From Urechis unicinctus (taxonomy: Eukaryota > Annelida > Polychaeta > Xenopneusta > Urechidae): 64,000 nt of DNA. Where the stretch lies: NCBI GenBank assembly GCA_034190875.2, contig CM067354.1, positions 4,666,815-4,730,814 of the forward strand, read 5' to 3'. Positions 1-12,700 of the stretch are shown in pieces (positions within the stretch are counted from its first letter, which is position 1; each line of letters begins with the position of its first letter). Both the position numbers and the translations under genes were made by a program. The notes beneath the pieces are model-generated. The model ran no database searches and was not told the origin of the DNA. It was given only the letters and a program-made list of their open reading frames with translations.

Positions 1-1219
1 CAACATAAAGTAATTTTCCACCTTTCAGGGGAGACAGTTAAGACAAAGCCAATAAACTATTGTAATAATTCTTAAACACAGACGCCTTCACCAAACGTTG
101 CTTACAATAATGTGAACATCAAAGTCCACGCATCAAAATCAACACACGACAAATATTCACACGCGATTAAGCACATGTTTTACTTAACAAGTGATGCAAA
201 TGAAGAGGCGATTGCAGTTGATTTAGGAGTTTGACATAGGAGATATGATGCATGGAATGGCTTACTGCGTTACTCAAATGCACTAGTGTTCAATATTTAA
301 TCTAAACATCGCTTGGGATATAAGAACGCTAAGTAATCGATGTGACTTGTCTAGGATTAATGATATATCGATGATGCTTGTTCTCTGGAATACCATATCG
401 ATGCGACAACAGTGTGAGAACCAATATGTGGATAATTGCACTCACATAGCTAATAAAGTCTGTCTATATTTGTGCTGTTTTGTGTCAGCACACATGAAAT
501 TAGCCAATACCTTTTTGTTTTGGTCATCGTTCACTTATTGTATTCAATCCGGAAACCGGTACCAATTATAGGCAAATAAATTTTTCATCAGGACTATTTA
601 CTATGCTACACCTCCACACTACAGTACTTGATAAGTGCAAAACATATTGCTCGAAGCAGCCGCCGCTTATGTCTTTAAGTCTTACCTTAAATTCGTCGCG
701 CGAATATTCTTGGCAGATTTCAGCTGCAGTTTGCGGAGCAGATTTGATACAAATGTTTCAGCAAGACATTCTTGTTCTCCTTAATTCGTTAAGTGAGAGA
801 GTGTATTCTTCGTAATGCCTACGTCTTTTTTTTAATCGAAGTTGACAATCCTTGATTAAAATGCATCTACTCATTCTGGTAAACACACTTATGCCATTTC
901 CAAATGCAAATTTATGTTTGAATAAATGGTTTACAGTCTTGTGCAGTTAGTGACACTGACAATGCCTTTAGAAATATCCTCTCGTTCCATTTTTCTTCTA
1001 TTCACACTCCTACGGCGTCTGTCACTAACCATTTAACTGCCTTCATTTGGTTTCGCTGCGTTCCAATGCGTAAATTAATGCTGAGGAAATAACAGTGCAT
1101 TTCGGACTTGGTTGTGGCCGCTTAACAGCATTCTTCTCACCTACCCTATTATGCCAATGTTTTAATCAACTTGCTGGGAAGATGGGACACAAGAGGCAGC
1201 ATAAGATCGTGAATGTGCG
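1..1219. other. AT-rich stretch, no gene seen
   Basis: I see only short open frames (up to about 74 codons) with no recognisable domain. There are no repeats, hairpins or RNA genes that I can support. Confidence 0.5.
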
Positions 1220-1676
1220 ATGTTTGACGCCCTCACTGAATTAGTGGACACTTTGTGTTTGCAGTTTACAGAGGGCAACCATCTGAAAAATCTCGTATTG
1301 CGTTCTGATATGACTGGCACGGAATCAATGGAATTTGCATGCGTTATAATGATATTCCAAATCAAACTCGCTCAACCATTCACGTAGCAAGCAATATTCG
1401 GCACCTGCAGCAGTTCGTTTCAGGCAGGGATAAAGCAAATGTGGAAAACGCCCTTGAAAACCTTACAACGGTCGACGACGATAACTTGAATGATTTGATG
1501 GAGTATCACAAAGAGAGAAGCTTATCCCCAAGGAAAACGTTTACCATGTTGTGCGTGAAATAGCGCACAATGACCTAGCACAATCCTCGATGTTTGTGGC
1601 GGATTGCTTTCAGGACGAACATTTTCCGATTTGTTCGAGAGACGGACGACCCAAAACACCAAATACTCTGTCGTAG
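1220..1676 (+). pseudogene. Frameshifted coding-like region, unknown product
   Basis: Three open segments follow one another in successive frames: from the ATG at 1220 to the TAG at 1385, then 1339-1563, then a frame entering near 1520 and ending at the TAG at 1674-1676. The joined composition is soluble, charged and protein-like, with acidic patches such as TTVDDDNLNDLMEYHKE, followed after the second shift by a stretch containing CFQDEHFPICSRDG. It is less AT-rich than its surroundings. I do not recognise the family. Either a decayed element gene or an intron-containing exon group could give this pattern, but I saw no clear splice sites at the frame changes. No neighbouring gene helps assign a role. 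Chance is also possible at this length. Confidence 0.28.
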
Positions 1677-3311
1677 ATTCTGCATGGAGATGATTTGATT
1701 ACGGCTAAGCAGATTTAGGTGACGGTCAATGTATCTTGCGCCTCAGGCTGAGCTCAATCATTTGTAATATCCCTATGCCGTGCTGGAGGAGGACTGCTGC
1801 TCCCTAATTAAAAACGCATATTTTCTATTGGACATTGTATGACGGGAACAATTACTGCATATGCCATGATCTCATTAATTGGCATTATTTTGGATGAATA
1901 GAAAATTTAAAGTTGGCATAAACTTTTAAATTGTCTTAGTGCATTCTCATTCTAGTTATTTCAACTTGGTTTTTCCATCATTTTTGGGTGTATTTGTTTT
2001 CTGCAGATTGATTTACATATCAATAATATCATGGAGCAGTAATGAAATTACTTATTTAAGTTATAAGTTGTCATGTATACTGTGGTTTGCAGATCTCGGG
2101 CTACTGCTGTTTGTGTAACACATTGGGGACATGCTCATCTGGATCAAGATGGGTATTGCTGTATCTAGTGCATTACAGGTGTTTGCATGCTACCTCTGTA
2201 TTTGCCTTACACGTGGCCGTGTTAAAGCTGAGCAATACTTATGTGCTGATTCCGTTAAGCTTCATTGTCATAAAATATGTACATGAGCAAAAGTCACGCA
2301 TAGATGCATTTACATTTATCTTACAACTTCAGCTCAATGTATATGATCGATTGTGGACGATCATCACATGCAAATAAATCGTTGTAGAAAAAGCTTTCAA
2401 GAGCCTCACAAAAGATTCGACCAGCGTTTCAACCGGTCGCTGTCAATCAGATTAAATATCCATGAAACAGAGGATTTATACGAATGCATCCATACAGATG
2501 TTAGGTGCCCTGCAGTTATTAGATATGGTGTAGGTGCCACAGAGAAATATCTTACCGTCCGTCAAAATGAAAGCGATGAACGATATATAGAGATATGAAA
2601 TATTTACAATCTAAGATATAGAGGAACTGAACACAAAGTTCGTGTGCCTCTCTTCAGGACACTAAAAACCACGGAAACACATCCTATACATGGAAGCGGC
2701 TCACACAAGAGGTCATTAAATGCATGTCACGTTGTTAGACACTAATCCGATACAAGGGATCCAATCCAAATAAAAAGGTTGCTTAACTGCCCGCGATGGG
2801 TTCTCATTGAAAATAGCTCTTCCTGTTCCTATATTTCAATCAAGGCATTTGAGACACCTGGCATTGCTTTGTCAGATATGTTTAGATACATTTTGCACTG
2901 AAAATGTTTTTCGTTTTTTAAGGTAGTAATTATCCATCAGAAACTTATGAGTGTCGCACGCAGCATGCAACATTGGAAACCTCAATAAAATTAAAGACAC
3001 ACAGCCTTTATATTGCCCTGTTAAAGGAACCATCGGGTTAAATCACACTCTTAGCAAACTGCTTAATAACAGATACTTATTCACGAATGCCCTACGATTA
3101 TACTGAACGAGGTGAAAGATGTCCGCTGGCAACCAGTTTGATGTCGAACAGGGCAAAAAATGGGATACACCATAGACAATTCACGGTCACATCGCCATTA
3201 TTTATCGCGCTATTTTACAATTATTTATTGCGATCTTCTCAAAAAGGGTGGTTGTACACTGACAATAACAGATTCAAAACTCATCAATACATATTTCATA
3301 TACATATGTAA

Positions 3312-3312
<1 letters not shown>
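1677..3312. other. AT-rich stretch, no gene seen
   Basis: Open frames of 96 and 81 codons (2087-2377 and 2353-2598) overlap each other and show no motif or codon pattern I can support. Nothing else was seen. Confidence 0.5.
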
Positions 3313-3401
<89 letters not shown>

Positions 3402-3446
3402 ATATATTATATATATATATATATAGTATATATATATATATATATA

Positions 3447-3489
<43 letters not shown>
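3313..3489. repeat. (TA)n microsatellite, interrupted
   Basis: Almost pure alternating TA with a few phase slips (TAAT, TTTT). It is separated from the next TA tract by about 30 bases of unique sequence. Confidence 0.95.
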
Positions 3490-3521
3490 GTCATAGGTGT
3501 AATATCAACCCTAGATCAAAT

Positions 3522-3532
3522 ATTATATATAT

Positions 3533-3569
<37 letters not shown>

Positions 3570-3713
3570 TATATACATGTAAATATTTATATATATATAT
3601 ATACTTATTTATATGTGTATAGTGTATATATATGGATATATATATGCATATATATATTTGTATATAAATGTTATATATATATATACTTATATATATGTAT
3701 ATTGTATATATGG

Positions 3714-3763
<50 letters not shown>

Positions 3764-3780
3764 CTCTATAGATATCTATA

Positions 3781-3832
<52 letters not shown>
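3522..3832. repeat. TA-rich microsatellite, degenerate then pure
   Basis: The left part mixes TATA with TGTATA and CATATA variants. The right part, about 3782-3830, is pure TA. It ends about 150 bases before the left edge of the family 1 repeat. Confidence 0.95.
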
Positions 3833-3979
3833 TATGCAACGCTGTAAGATTACTCGACGGACGAAACACAGAGCCATACGTGGACTCGATTTGATCATCG
3901 CAACGCCCAGCGACGACTGGCAGACTATGGCGTGTTTGTTGAACCGCTGCTTCTGGCTAATCGCTTTACAAGTTATGCG

Positions 3980-5710
3980 TCTACTTTATCTTCTGTTCAT
4001 TTGAGGTTTACCGTCCGTCTTGTAAATATAAAGCAGTTAACCATAGCCTGCCAATACAAAGACCAGCAGCACAATTAATTTTGACGCTTCCGTATGTTAT
4101 CTTGAGTGAGGTCGTTAGTTTCTTGGATTTCAATTTCTAACAGCACATAACTAACAATATCTGCACCAAAGTGCAGCGGCAGCAATGCGTATGAAACATC
4201 TACCAGACAATTGTTAAACGAAATATTGTCCTTCCCATAAGTTACATACAGATTAGACTGCAGTTACCGAATTAGTATCGCACACAACAAAGAAATGCAC
4301 TTGCAACAGGATATTATAGACGCAGGATCCGTTAACAGTGCATGTTCCTCTGCGATATATAATGCCTTGAAAATCTGTTGAAGTTGGCTGCATTTGACAA
4401 ACTGACTTTCATACAAACTCAATAGGACAAAAATTGGCCTGACATAGTGACATGTGTAATGCGTGTTAACTAATCAACATAAGCAGTTTACGGGATCAAC
4501 GTTAACAGCGCCAAGGTCTCGCCTGACCTCGCACTGTCACCAGTCACATCATAGTGATCGACATCGTGGGCGTTTGGATTAAACGCTCGGATTGACATGC
4601 TATTTACTACCGTACACATGCGCTAAGTCCTGCTCTTATTACATAGAAATAGATTTCCATGCACGATCTCTCAACATCTCTTTTTCCAATTGAATTGTCA
4701 GTAGCCATGGTACTTTGCACATGCGACTGGTGAACAAGAGAGTGCTCTGTTAGCTGAATAGCAAATATAGCCGCTGCTTAATGCAATCAATGCTATCATC
4801 AGCAGATTGTTGGTAGCTTGCACAGGGTACTCGTCCGTTATTGTATTCATTTAAGTACGTATACTTTATATAAATATAAAGTGCACGGAGGAGTACACAT
4901 CCACACAACTGCTGCACAAGCAAATACAGATTAAGGTAATAAAGACTGTTCACACTGATGGCAGGATGTGTAAGACTTTCACGTTGTTGCGCCTAGCCAA
5001 TCACAAGTATGCATATTTACAGCCCGTATCATATCGATGTTCAAAGTATGGCCAGTAAAATGGTGAGTATTTCACTAATTCTGAAGCTGAGCTCTCACAC
5101 CGATTGTACATTTCCCGGTGTTCTCAATGCGTTGCTAATTATACAACGTGGTCTAAATGTAATATTTCTGTGTGTAATTGACAGATGACAGATGCAAACA
5201 ACGAATAGCTACTATATTTTGTTGCTGGCGGGACATGGTAAATGCCTGTATCCAGCCCATGGCGCAAGCCAGCTTACCTAGGCTTTGGTGGTATCACTGC
5301 GGGCTTAAGAATGTACTGAGATTAACTTGAAGCATTACTCGGAGATTAACTTAAAGCAGTAATCTTTAGGCCATATATCCATTGCTAGAGGAAAATCAAT
5401 GGTCTGTCGCGATTGCACAAACTCAAGCCCTGTATCATGTTATATTTTATATGGAAATCAGAGCTTAATAGATACACTTTGCCTAGAAATAACTTGTCAT
5501 TGATTAGTTAAAATATAATCCGTGCAATTAAATGTTCGTTTATATCGTTCAATAATTCTCCAGCGCCAGACCAGATCGATCAGTCATGCACTTGACATGT
5601 CTATATCTTTTAAAAGCATCAGATCAGGATTTATACATATTGAGCTTTTCAGTAGAAAATACAAAGTTAGCAGAATGCAATATCCCCACAATCATAACCG
5701 GAAGTCAACA
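3980..5710 (+). repeat. Dispersed repeat family 1, copy A
   Basis: About 1.73 kb that matches the reverse complement of 50013-51955 through most of its length. Shared anchors include TGCACCAA near 4163, CACATCATAG near 4545, the block around 5279-5330 (GGTATCACT then GGGCTTAAGAATGTACTGAG), and GATACACTTT near 5471. Copy A lacks the SINE carried by copy B and so shows the empty site at about 5525-5550. TA-rich tracts bound the copy on both sides. No protein is recognisable. It is a transposon of unknown class or an old inverted segmental duplication. Confidence 0.85.
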
Positions 5711-6336
5711 TGTATATATATTTATTTATATTGATATTTATATATATAGCATTATAAATGTATAGGCATACATATATTGTTCATATTAACGTATCTGTGC
5801 ATGTTTATAAATAAATATATATGCACATATGCATATAAATATAGATTGTATATAGATACGTTTATATATATATAGTACATATAGATACCTAGGTTTTGCA
5901 TAATCTATGATACACGCGGTAGGTTGTCAGGCTTTTATTTGGCTAGCATTAGATGTATTTTTCATATATATTTATTTATATGTATAAAAAATTATATACA
6001 TTGATAAATGCATATATACACAGCTATATATATATACATATATATGTTTAAACATATATAGGGATATATAAGTGTATATATATAAGTATATGTATACATA
6101 TAAAAACTTGTACATGTATTTACATATATAAGTATATATCTTTATTTATATTGATATTTATATATATATATAACATTATAAATTTATATGCATATATATA
6201 TATCGTTCATATTAATGTATCTGTGCATGTTTATAAATAAATATATATGCACATATACATATAAATATAGATTGTATATATATGCGTATATATATATATG
6301 TACATATAGGTATATATATATATAAGTATATAAATC
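5711..6336. repeat. TA-rich tract with a 185-bp tandem duplication
   Basis: Two units starting with TTTATTTATATTGATATTTA at 5721 and 6141 (offset 420) run in parallel for about 185 bases, including the shared non-repetitive string GTATCTGTGCATGTTTATAA. The sequence between them is further TATA-rich DNA plus about 60 bases of ordinary sequence near 5890-5955. Confidence 0.9.
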
Positions 6337-6744
6337 AACATTCGCATAATGTCCGTGCTTGTCTGTTGTTACATGGCAGAAATTCTCTGGTCTTTTATGT
6401 AACAGTAACTCATTGTTGCACATGGAACAGTTAATGAATTGGCACGCTGACACTTTTGAAGCAGCAATTATCTCAACACCTGCAACCGCGCTGGCGGTGT
6501 GTTTTGACAAGTAAGATGCTAACACACACTAGGCGCGAACTCTGTCGAGGCGGTGTCAGAATCAAAGCTCGCATCAGCTGTAATAATTGTCCCTCTTAGA
6601 GATACATATATATCTCATGGTAGATTTTCACTCCCCAAACGCTATTATACCGTTAAGTAATCGTACTGTACCACTTTATCTTATTATATGTTCTGTAACC
6701 AGTGCTCTTGCTTAGTAAATCGCCTTCGTATCCGGTGTGGTTTT
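6337..6744. other. Unique sequence, no gene seen
   Basis: Ordinary sequence between the TA tract and repeat family 2. An open frame of 113 codons on the minus strand is half TA-repeat translation and is not supported. Confidence 0.5.
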
Positions 6745-7712
6745 CATGCTGTAAATCATTAAGTGTCTAGTACCAACATTTTAGAACCATTTTGGCAATC
6801 TCAAACGGGGATTTAGTTGCTAGTTGCTCTATTAACGCTGATTCGACAATATCGCTTAGATTCCCTGATTTTAGATGTCTACAATTAATAAAAGCAATCT
6901 CACTATGCTCTCGTCCATCAGCGCATGAAGCACATAATCCAATAAATATATGTTCATTTTCTGTCGCTTTTTATTTAGAGCTGACGCATTGGATGCAGTA
7001 TAAGTGTCCACGCATACAGCGAGAGCTCTTTGAAATATAGATTGTTTGAGCATGTTAATGGTCAATGTCGACATAATACATTGAGGTTGAGCATGGTAAG
7101 ATTTGTTGAATGCTTCTACAGTGCTAATACATTTCAAAGCTATACACTCGACTGAGAATGCCGGTGGTGAAGCATAATTGAACATTCACTTAAGGTGATT
7201 TCACTTCCATTTCAGGGCGAAATCGGTTCCTGCCAGCGGATCACCGTAACTCAGCCTGTTTGTCCGAACCATAATGTCAACTTCAATTTCTTGCACAACT
7301 CCATACTTAATCAAGGCGTAGAGTTTGTATTGTTGTGGTAGTCATGTGCGGGCTACTTTAATCCGAATTACTGATGGTCAATGACTTACTCTGCCGATAG
7401 GTTGGCGCCATACGAAATTGCGGAACTCAATCGGTTTTCTGGAGGTTATGCCCTGTTTTAATTCAACCTGTAGTATATCGTGCGGACATGATTGTTTTAG
7501 TCACAGGACGTTCATTTGTTCCTAGCACAGTAATCTACATTGTTATTGTTGTTTATTAGCACATAGATTCAACATGTTCATTTTCCAAATGAGCTTACTG
7601 TAGTATAGAATGATAGTTGACGGGGTGGACAATGGGCGATTATTTTGGTGCCATTACAGACATGTGCACTCCGCAGCCTCCGTGGTAATAGCCGGAAACC
7701 GAGAGAAGACAA
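6745..7712 (+). repeat. Dispersed repeat family 2, copy A
   Basis: Matches the reverse complement of 39691-40560. Anchors: CCAGCGGATCACCG near 7236, TTAATCAAGG near 7307, AACTCAATCGGTTTTC near 7424, TTGTTATTGTTGTTTATT near 7540, and GCCATTACAGACATGTGCACTC near 7651-7672. From 6852 to 7039 copy A has ordinary sequence where copy B has a TA microsatellite. No coding potential is conserved between the copies beyond a short proline- and arginine-bearing frame near 7645, so the family is unclassified. Confidence 0.82.
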
Positions 7713-9609
7713 ATTGATATTGCGTTACAATTTAGTTTTTATTTTGATACCACTCTGTTCTAAATGGCAAAAAAATATTGGTCCACAAGGTGCAGAGCTC
7801 ATTCAAAGTGATACAGCACATACTTTGCTAATAGGCACCCGATATCCGACAACACTAATGAGCCCGAAGTAGTCGGTTAGCGCACGTATAAAGTAGCCGT
7901 TTGCAATCGAACATCATTATGCGGTTTTTTTAATCATTGCCATTGACCATACAATTGGTGGTGATTATATGACTCTGCTTTAGTTTTATGTTCCTTTGGG
8001 GTTTTAGGTTAGACCTTTGATCGTGAAAGAGAATGTGGGCGACTACGAACAGAAGGCGTGCTCGACAGCCTATTTTGAACATCAGCTATTGCGATGTCAC
8101 CTTGCACTTACCACACATTATTGAACCGTTATCGCAAGTAAAGTCGCAACGTCCTCAGGGATCCTGTTTATACATGCTGCTAATGAGCGTTGAGACAGAT
8201 AACGATGCTCAGGCGGATCAGAGCTGATTTGTTCCTCCCATTTTCAGCATTTGGAACAAATGACCGCACAGAAAGCAGTTCTACAAGATAAATGTTGAGT
8301 TGGGCAACAGTGATAACTTAATAGTGCATTGAACCTATCTATACCATTAGACATATTGCGATATAATCTTTCGTTTTGCCCTAAATAATTGATGATGCAG
8401 GAAAGGCCTTGAAGGAACCTAGTTTTGCACGCTGTGAACGAGCAGGTGATTATTGGCGGCGGTTACACGTCAGGTTCCGCGGGAAGTTCTGCTCTTCCAT
8501 ATGTCATCATTGTGATGATACTTTCGTTGCTCTATACAACGGTCCAGGTGCTTTACATTCAGTGTACACTCAATGAGTGTTGTAATTTCGGACATAATGC
8601 TTGATATAAGTGCCATCATTATTTGCATGACGGTATAATGGTGTTAACAATGGTAAAAAAAAGCCTAACAATCAAACGCCAATGATAAATTAAATAAAAT
8701 ATTATTTCGTTTAACGAGAACGCCAATTTAGCTCCGTTGGAATGTCTATTAAAAAAAATATTATTTCGTTCTTTATCAATCCGCTGCTAACTATGCTGTT
8801 ACTATATAAAGCATGAAGTGCACTTGATTATTGCGTCTTGCAGGGTATCTTTGCCAGAGGGTAGGGCGTTCAAGTAGATTTTGATATTATACAGAGGACC
8901 CACTGTGATGGCAAAAACGGTCTGCAGAGATAGATTAGCCGATCGCCTTGGACTCACACCTCAGGCACCAGCTGAAATAAAGAATCCGTTAAGTAGCACA
9001 AAAATATATTTATTTGCATGTATACCATATCAAATAGAAATTATTTGTTATTTTCGTCTCTATAAGCTGACTATTTGAATTCAGAAAAATACATTATTGA
9101 CAGCTATTACATGCGTTCCATAGCTAGTACAGCGCCACCCTAATAACTCGAGGCAATCCGGATCCGCAAGTTAAATGAAAGCGCTAGTTAGCAAATGCGG
9201 GTCAAAAGTAGTGCCCCAATCGAACATAAGGAAAACTAGCTTGGAGCTAGCTTTTTCTAGGGTTGAACTTGTCAGTAGGATTGCTATACGGATAAGAAAT
9301 GAAATTGATAAAATTCTATTGAGTTTTTTATAGATGATTGTCGATGGAAAATGTCAAATGAGCTGATTCAATTAAATTGTGGGATGGGTAATATTTGCCT
9401 CCAGCGCCAAACATTTTTCTCACCTTATTCTCACCTTATTCAAGTGGTGTCAGCACCTCACCAAGGGAAGCTAGTTGTATAAGCGCGCTATAACAGATGG
9501 CGGGTGTCGATAAGACTAAAATTTTTGTACCAAGATAACTTGCTATTTACGCCTTAAAACCAGGTAAAAACCCGAGCGCAAGTTATGCCATTTCGCAAGC
9601 ATTAAGGAT
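7713..9609. other. Intergenic, no gene seen
   Basis: Open frames of 64-75 codons lack recognisable motifs. A 15-base direct repeat (AAATATTATTTCGTT) occurs near 8697 and 8757. Confidence 0.5.
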
Positions 9610-9780
9610 GATTTAAGAATTAAAAGGTGTTGAAGTCAGTGTGTTCTGGCCCCATAAGGAGGATAGTTAGAAACTGAGAGAGTTAAGGCCAATGTGTTTG
9701 GACGCATTACATAGGAGGGAAAGAGCTGAAAGTGGTGGCTTAAGTCAATGTGTTTTAATCCCTCAGTCTTTTAAGGCAGA
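9610..9780. repeat. Degenerate ~55-bp tandem repeat, three units
   Basis: The phrase AAG(T/G)(C/T)(A/C)(G/A)TGTGTT recurs at about 9632, 9684 and 9742. Each unit is followed by purine-rich GGAGG/GGGA sequence. Divergence is high, so unit limits are approximate. Confidence 0.6.
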
Positions 9781-12700
9781 GAGTGTGAAGGTCGAACATT
9801 TTCTGCGTAAACGGAGCTTTTCTATCTTCCTGTGAATTTGATTATTGCACTAGGAGTGCTGTCTTTTAAAAACTGAGTTGCTGTCCTAATGCGTAGAGTG
9901 TTGTAGCATGCAAGTGGACGTTATTAAATAACTGCTTGAAAACTTCTAGGGTGGCCTCTCTAGCTGTGCCAGCTCTGTCAAGCTAGGTGGTTATAAAAAG
10001 CTTGGCTCCCTCGCAAAATGAGGTGGTGGAGTTGCCGCCAAAACCTATTTTTATATACATGAATACCGAGAATTGTGATTTTTGATTAGGTTAACAGATA
10101 ACAGCTGTCAATGACAACGCTCGCCTTTGGACAGCCCCACAGAACGTCTACGTCGACTATGATGAAATGGTTCGTCCGCGCTGGGATAGCCTTTTGAAAT
10201 ATCCCAAGTGTAAGCCTTTATTTTGGATTCAATGTAATATCTAGGCTTGCCCATTTGTACAGAACCAGTCACCAGAGAGACATTATACATAGAACACCCA
10301 CAACTAATAATTCGCTCTTCAAGCAGGTTGTTTATTAGTTCGTAGTAAATCATCCAACTTTTGAGATAAAGATGTTTTCCAAGGTAAAGGTTTAAGAGCC
10401 GGAAATGTAATCTACTTTGAAATTCCTCTTTCATCTTGAAATTCAACTAATAATCATTTTCTCCACACGGCATTAATGGCACTCAGTGGGCGGTAATTAC
10501 CCTTTACATTTCTTAAGAGCTCATTCCGAGGAAATTTGGATCACTTCTCATTGCAATAACAGGCAATGCGAGATGATGAAGATACTGTCAACTCTTTTTT
10601 TTTTTGGGGGGGGGGATATATCCAACAAAGCTGCAGATGGCCAGGTGTCATTGTAATCTTCTAGTTTGAAAAGAATCATCCTGTTTTTCTACTGCTTTGA
10701 ATGTGACTGTCTGAACGTACTGTCTGTCCTAATGAATGACAGTATCTTGGTTGATTATAATAACGTGTGTATTTGGATGGCGTTCGAAGCTAATGTGGAT
10801 TTAGTAATATATGATGAGCTAACTATAAATTTTGTGCTCGTTTCACTAACCACGCAAATCGCCCAGCGAGCTCAATCTGAACGGCTATGCTGTTAACATT
10901 TTCGATGAGAGAACAGCACGCCATTTGCCAGAGGAGCTAGCATAAAGTCAACAAAAGCACTGTTTAAACGTCGTCTCTTAGATTGCGGCGTACGTTGAAG
11001 AAATGGAGAAAACGTTTTGGCCGAGGCGACTGTGCCCATATTTAATTATCAATATCCATGTGGTTGTAAAGGAGACGCTATGATAAGCATCGTGATGCAC
11101 ACAGGTGTCTTGTTTCCCTGTGCTCGGGACCAAGCGAATTCCCAGAAAAGCATGGACCGCCGTTTATGCAACCTGATGAACAATGTTGGTTGTATTCCAA
11201 CATTCTAAGCTGATCAATTCGGTAGTGGGTGGTTATCTTGAGGTAGTGTCACAGTTAGCAACGTGAAGCAGCGATATAAAGCAGAAATGTACACGTGCTG
11301 GGCGCAGTAAAATCTGTAAATGCTTCACAAAGAATTTTCCAGGTGGATAAGTTGTTCGAAAATCTGCTTCATTTCACAACAGCGGCGTTCAGACGAGCGT
11401 AGCGTAGCAGGAGCGATCACTTGCCTGCACTGTGCGAATTTGCTCAGAACCTGGTGCCATGACATACACGGGATAAATGTTGCTGTTCTGCAATATCCGC
11501 AGCAAATGCTTCAGTGGGCCATATCATTAACATGTCCCCGTCTGAATTAGTTTTCGACAGGGCACCACTACAACCTTTTCACAGAGCTCTGAGAAAACCA
11601 GCGTACACAATTCATAGCAGGTGGTGACCATCTCGCAGATACATTCCATGAACAGCTAGAAGGCCAGGAGCTAGCACTAAAAACTGTTGACGTAAATAAA
11701 GGTAAAATGAATGATGGTGACAAGTGGAAAAGTATAGACGGTATCGCTATTGGTAATATCGTCTTCCCCCATAGCCCCGATTTACCAGCAAGAGGAAGTC
11801 AAAATTACGCAACTTTGTATAAACGTCCATGAATAGTAATATCTGTGACGAAGCACAACCTAACTTAACACCAGCCATTTCGTTCCCCTTTAGATAGCAT
11901 TAATCCGACTAAAACTCGTTAATAGTCACAAATGCTCCAGTAAATGCTTAATGCCGTTGTAACACATTTTCTTTATAATTGACATCATTGTTATTAACTA
12001 TATTCCAACACGCAAGGTTTGGTTGTTCGGTTGTCTTATGCGGCTCTGGAGTATACGAACCAAGATTTCTGTGAAGCAAAGTGTGATGATGCTGACATTT
12101 TCGTTTGGTAGACCTACTTAAAATCCCAAGCCTTGTTTAATTTAGTCAAGGTTTGTATCTGTGGGTGCCTTTGTTTATGGCCAGACAGTTGACGATAAAC
12201 TTGATAATGAAACAGAGACATTTTCATACACACGTACATGTCCATATGTGATATAGGCTGCACATGCAGCCTAATATTTGATTACGTCTCACGACGATCA
12301 TAGCAATCAGGGTGGTGGTAAACCAGTGGCAATACACAGAAAGAAATGCGGTTATATTGTATCAGCGATGTTCAGCATCACAAACTATATTCAATATAGT
12401 TTCTACTGATGTAATATATTTATCATAATGGGTAATCAAGATTACAAGTTTTACCGCCAATTTTATACAAGACAAAATAATATAGACAATATTACCAGTA
12501 AAAACACAATCGCCTTTAGCAATACATAGATCATCGCATGTTTTGCTTATGGGGTCTGACGGACTTAGTTCTGCCAAATGTTATTAGGCCAATGGGTAGC
12601 ATATTGCAAAACAAACCGAGACACATGACATAATATGAATTATTGCATGTAACATCAACATTGTACTTGCTTAAAGGCAGATTTATGCGACAAATTATGT

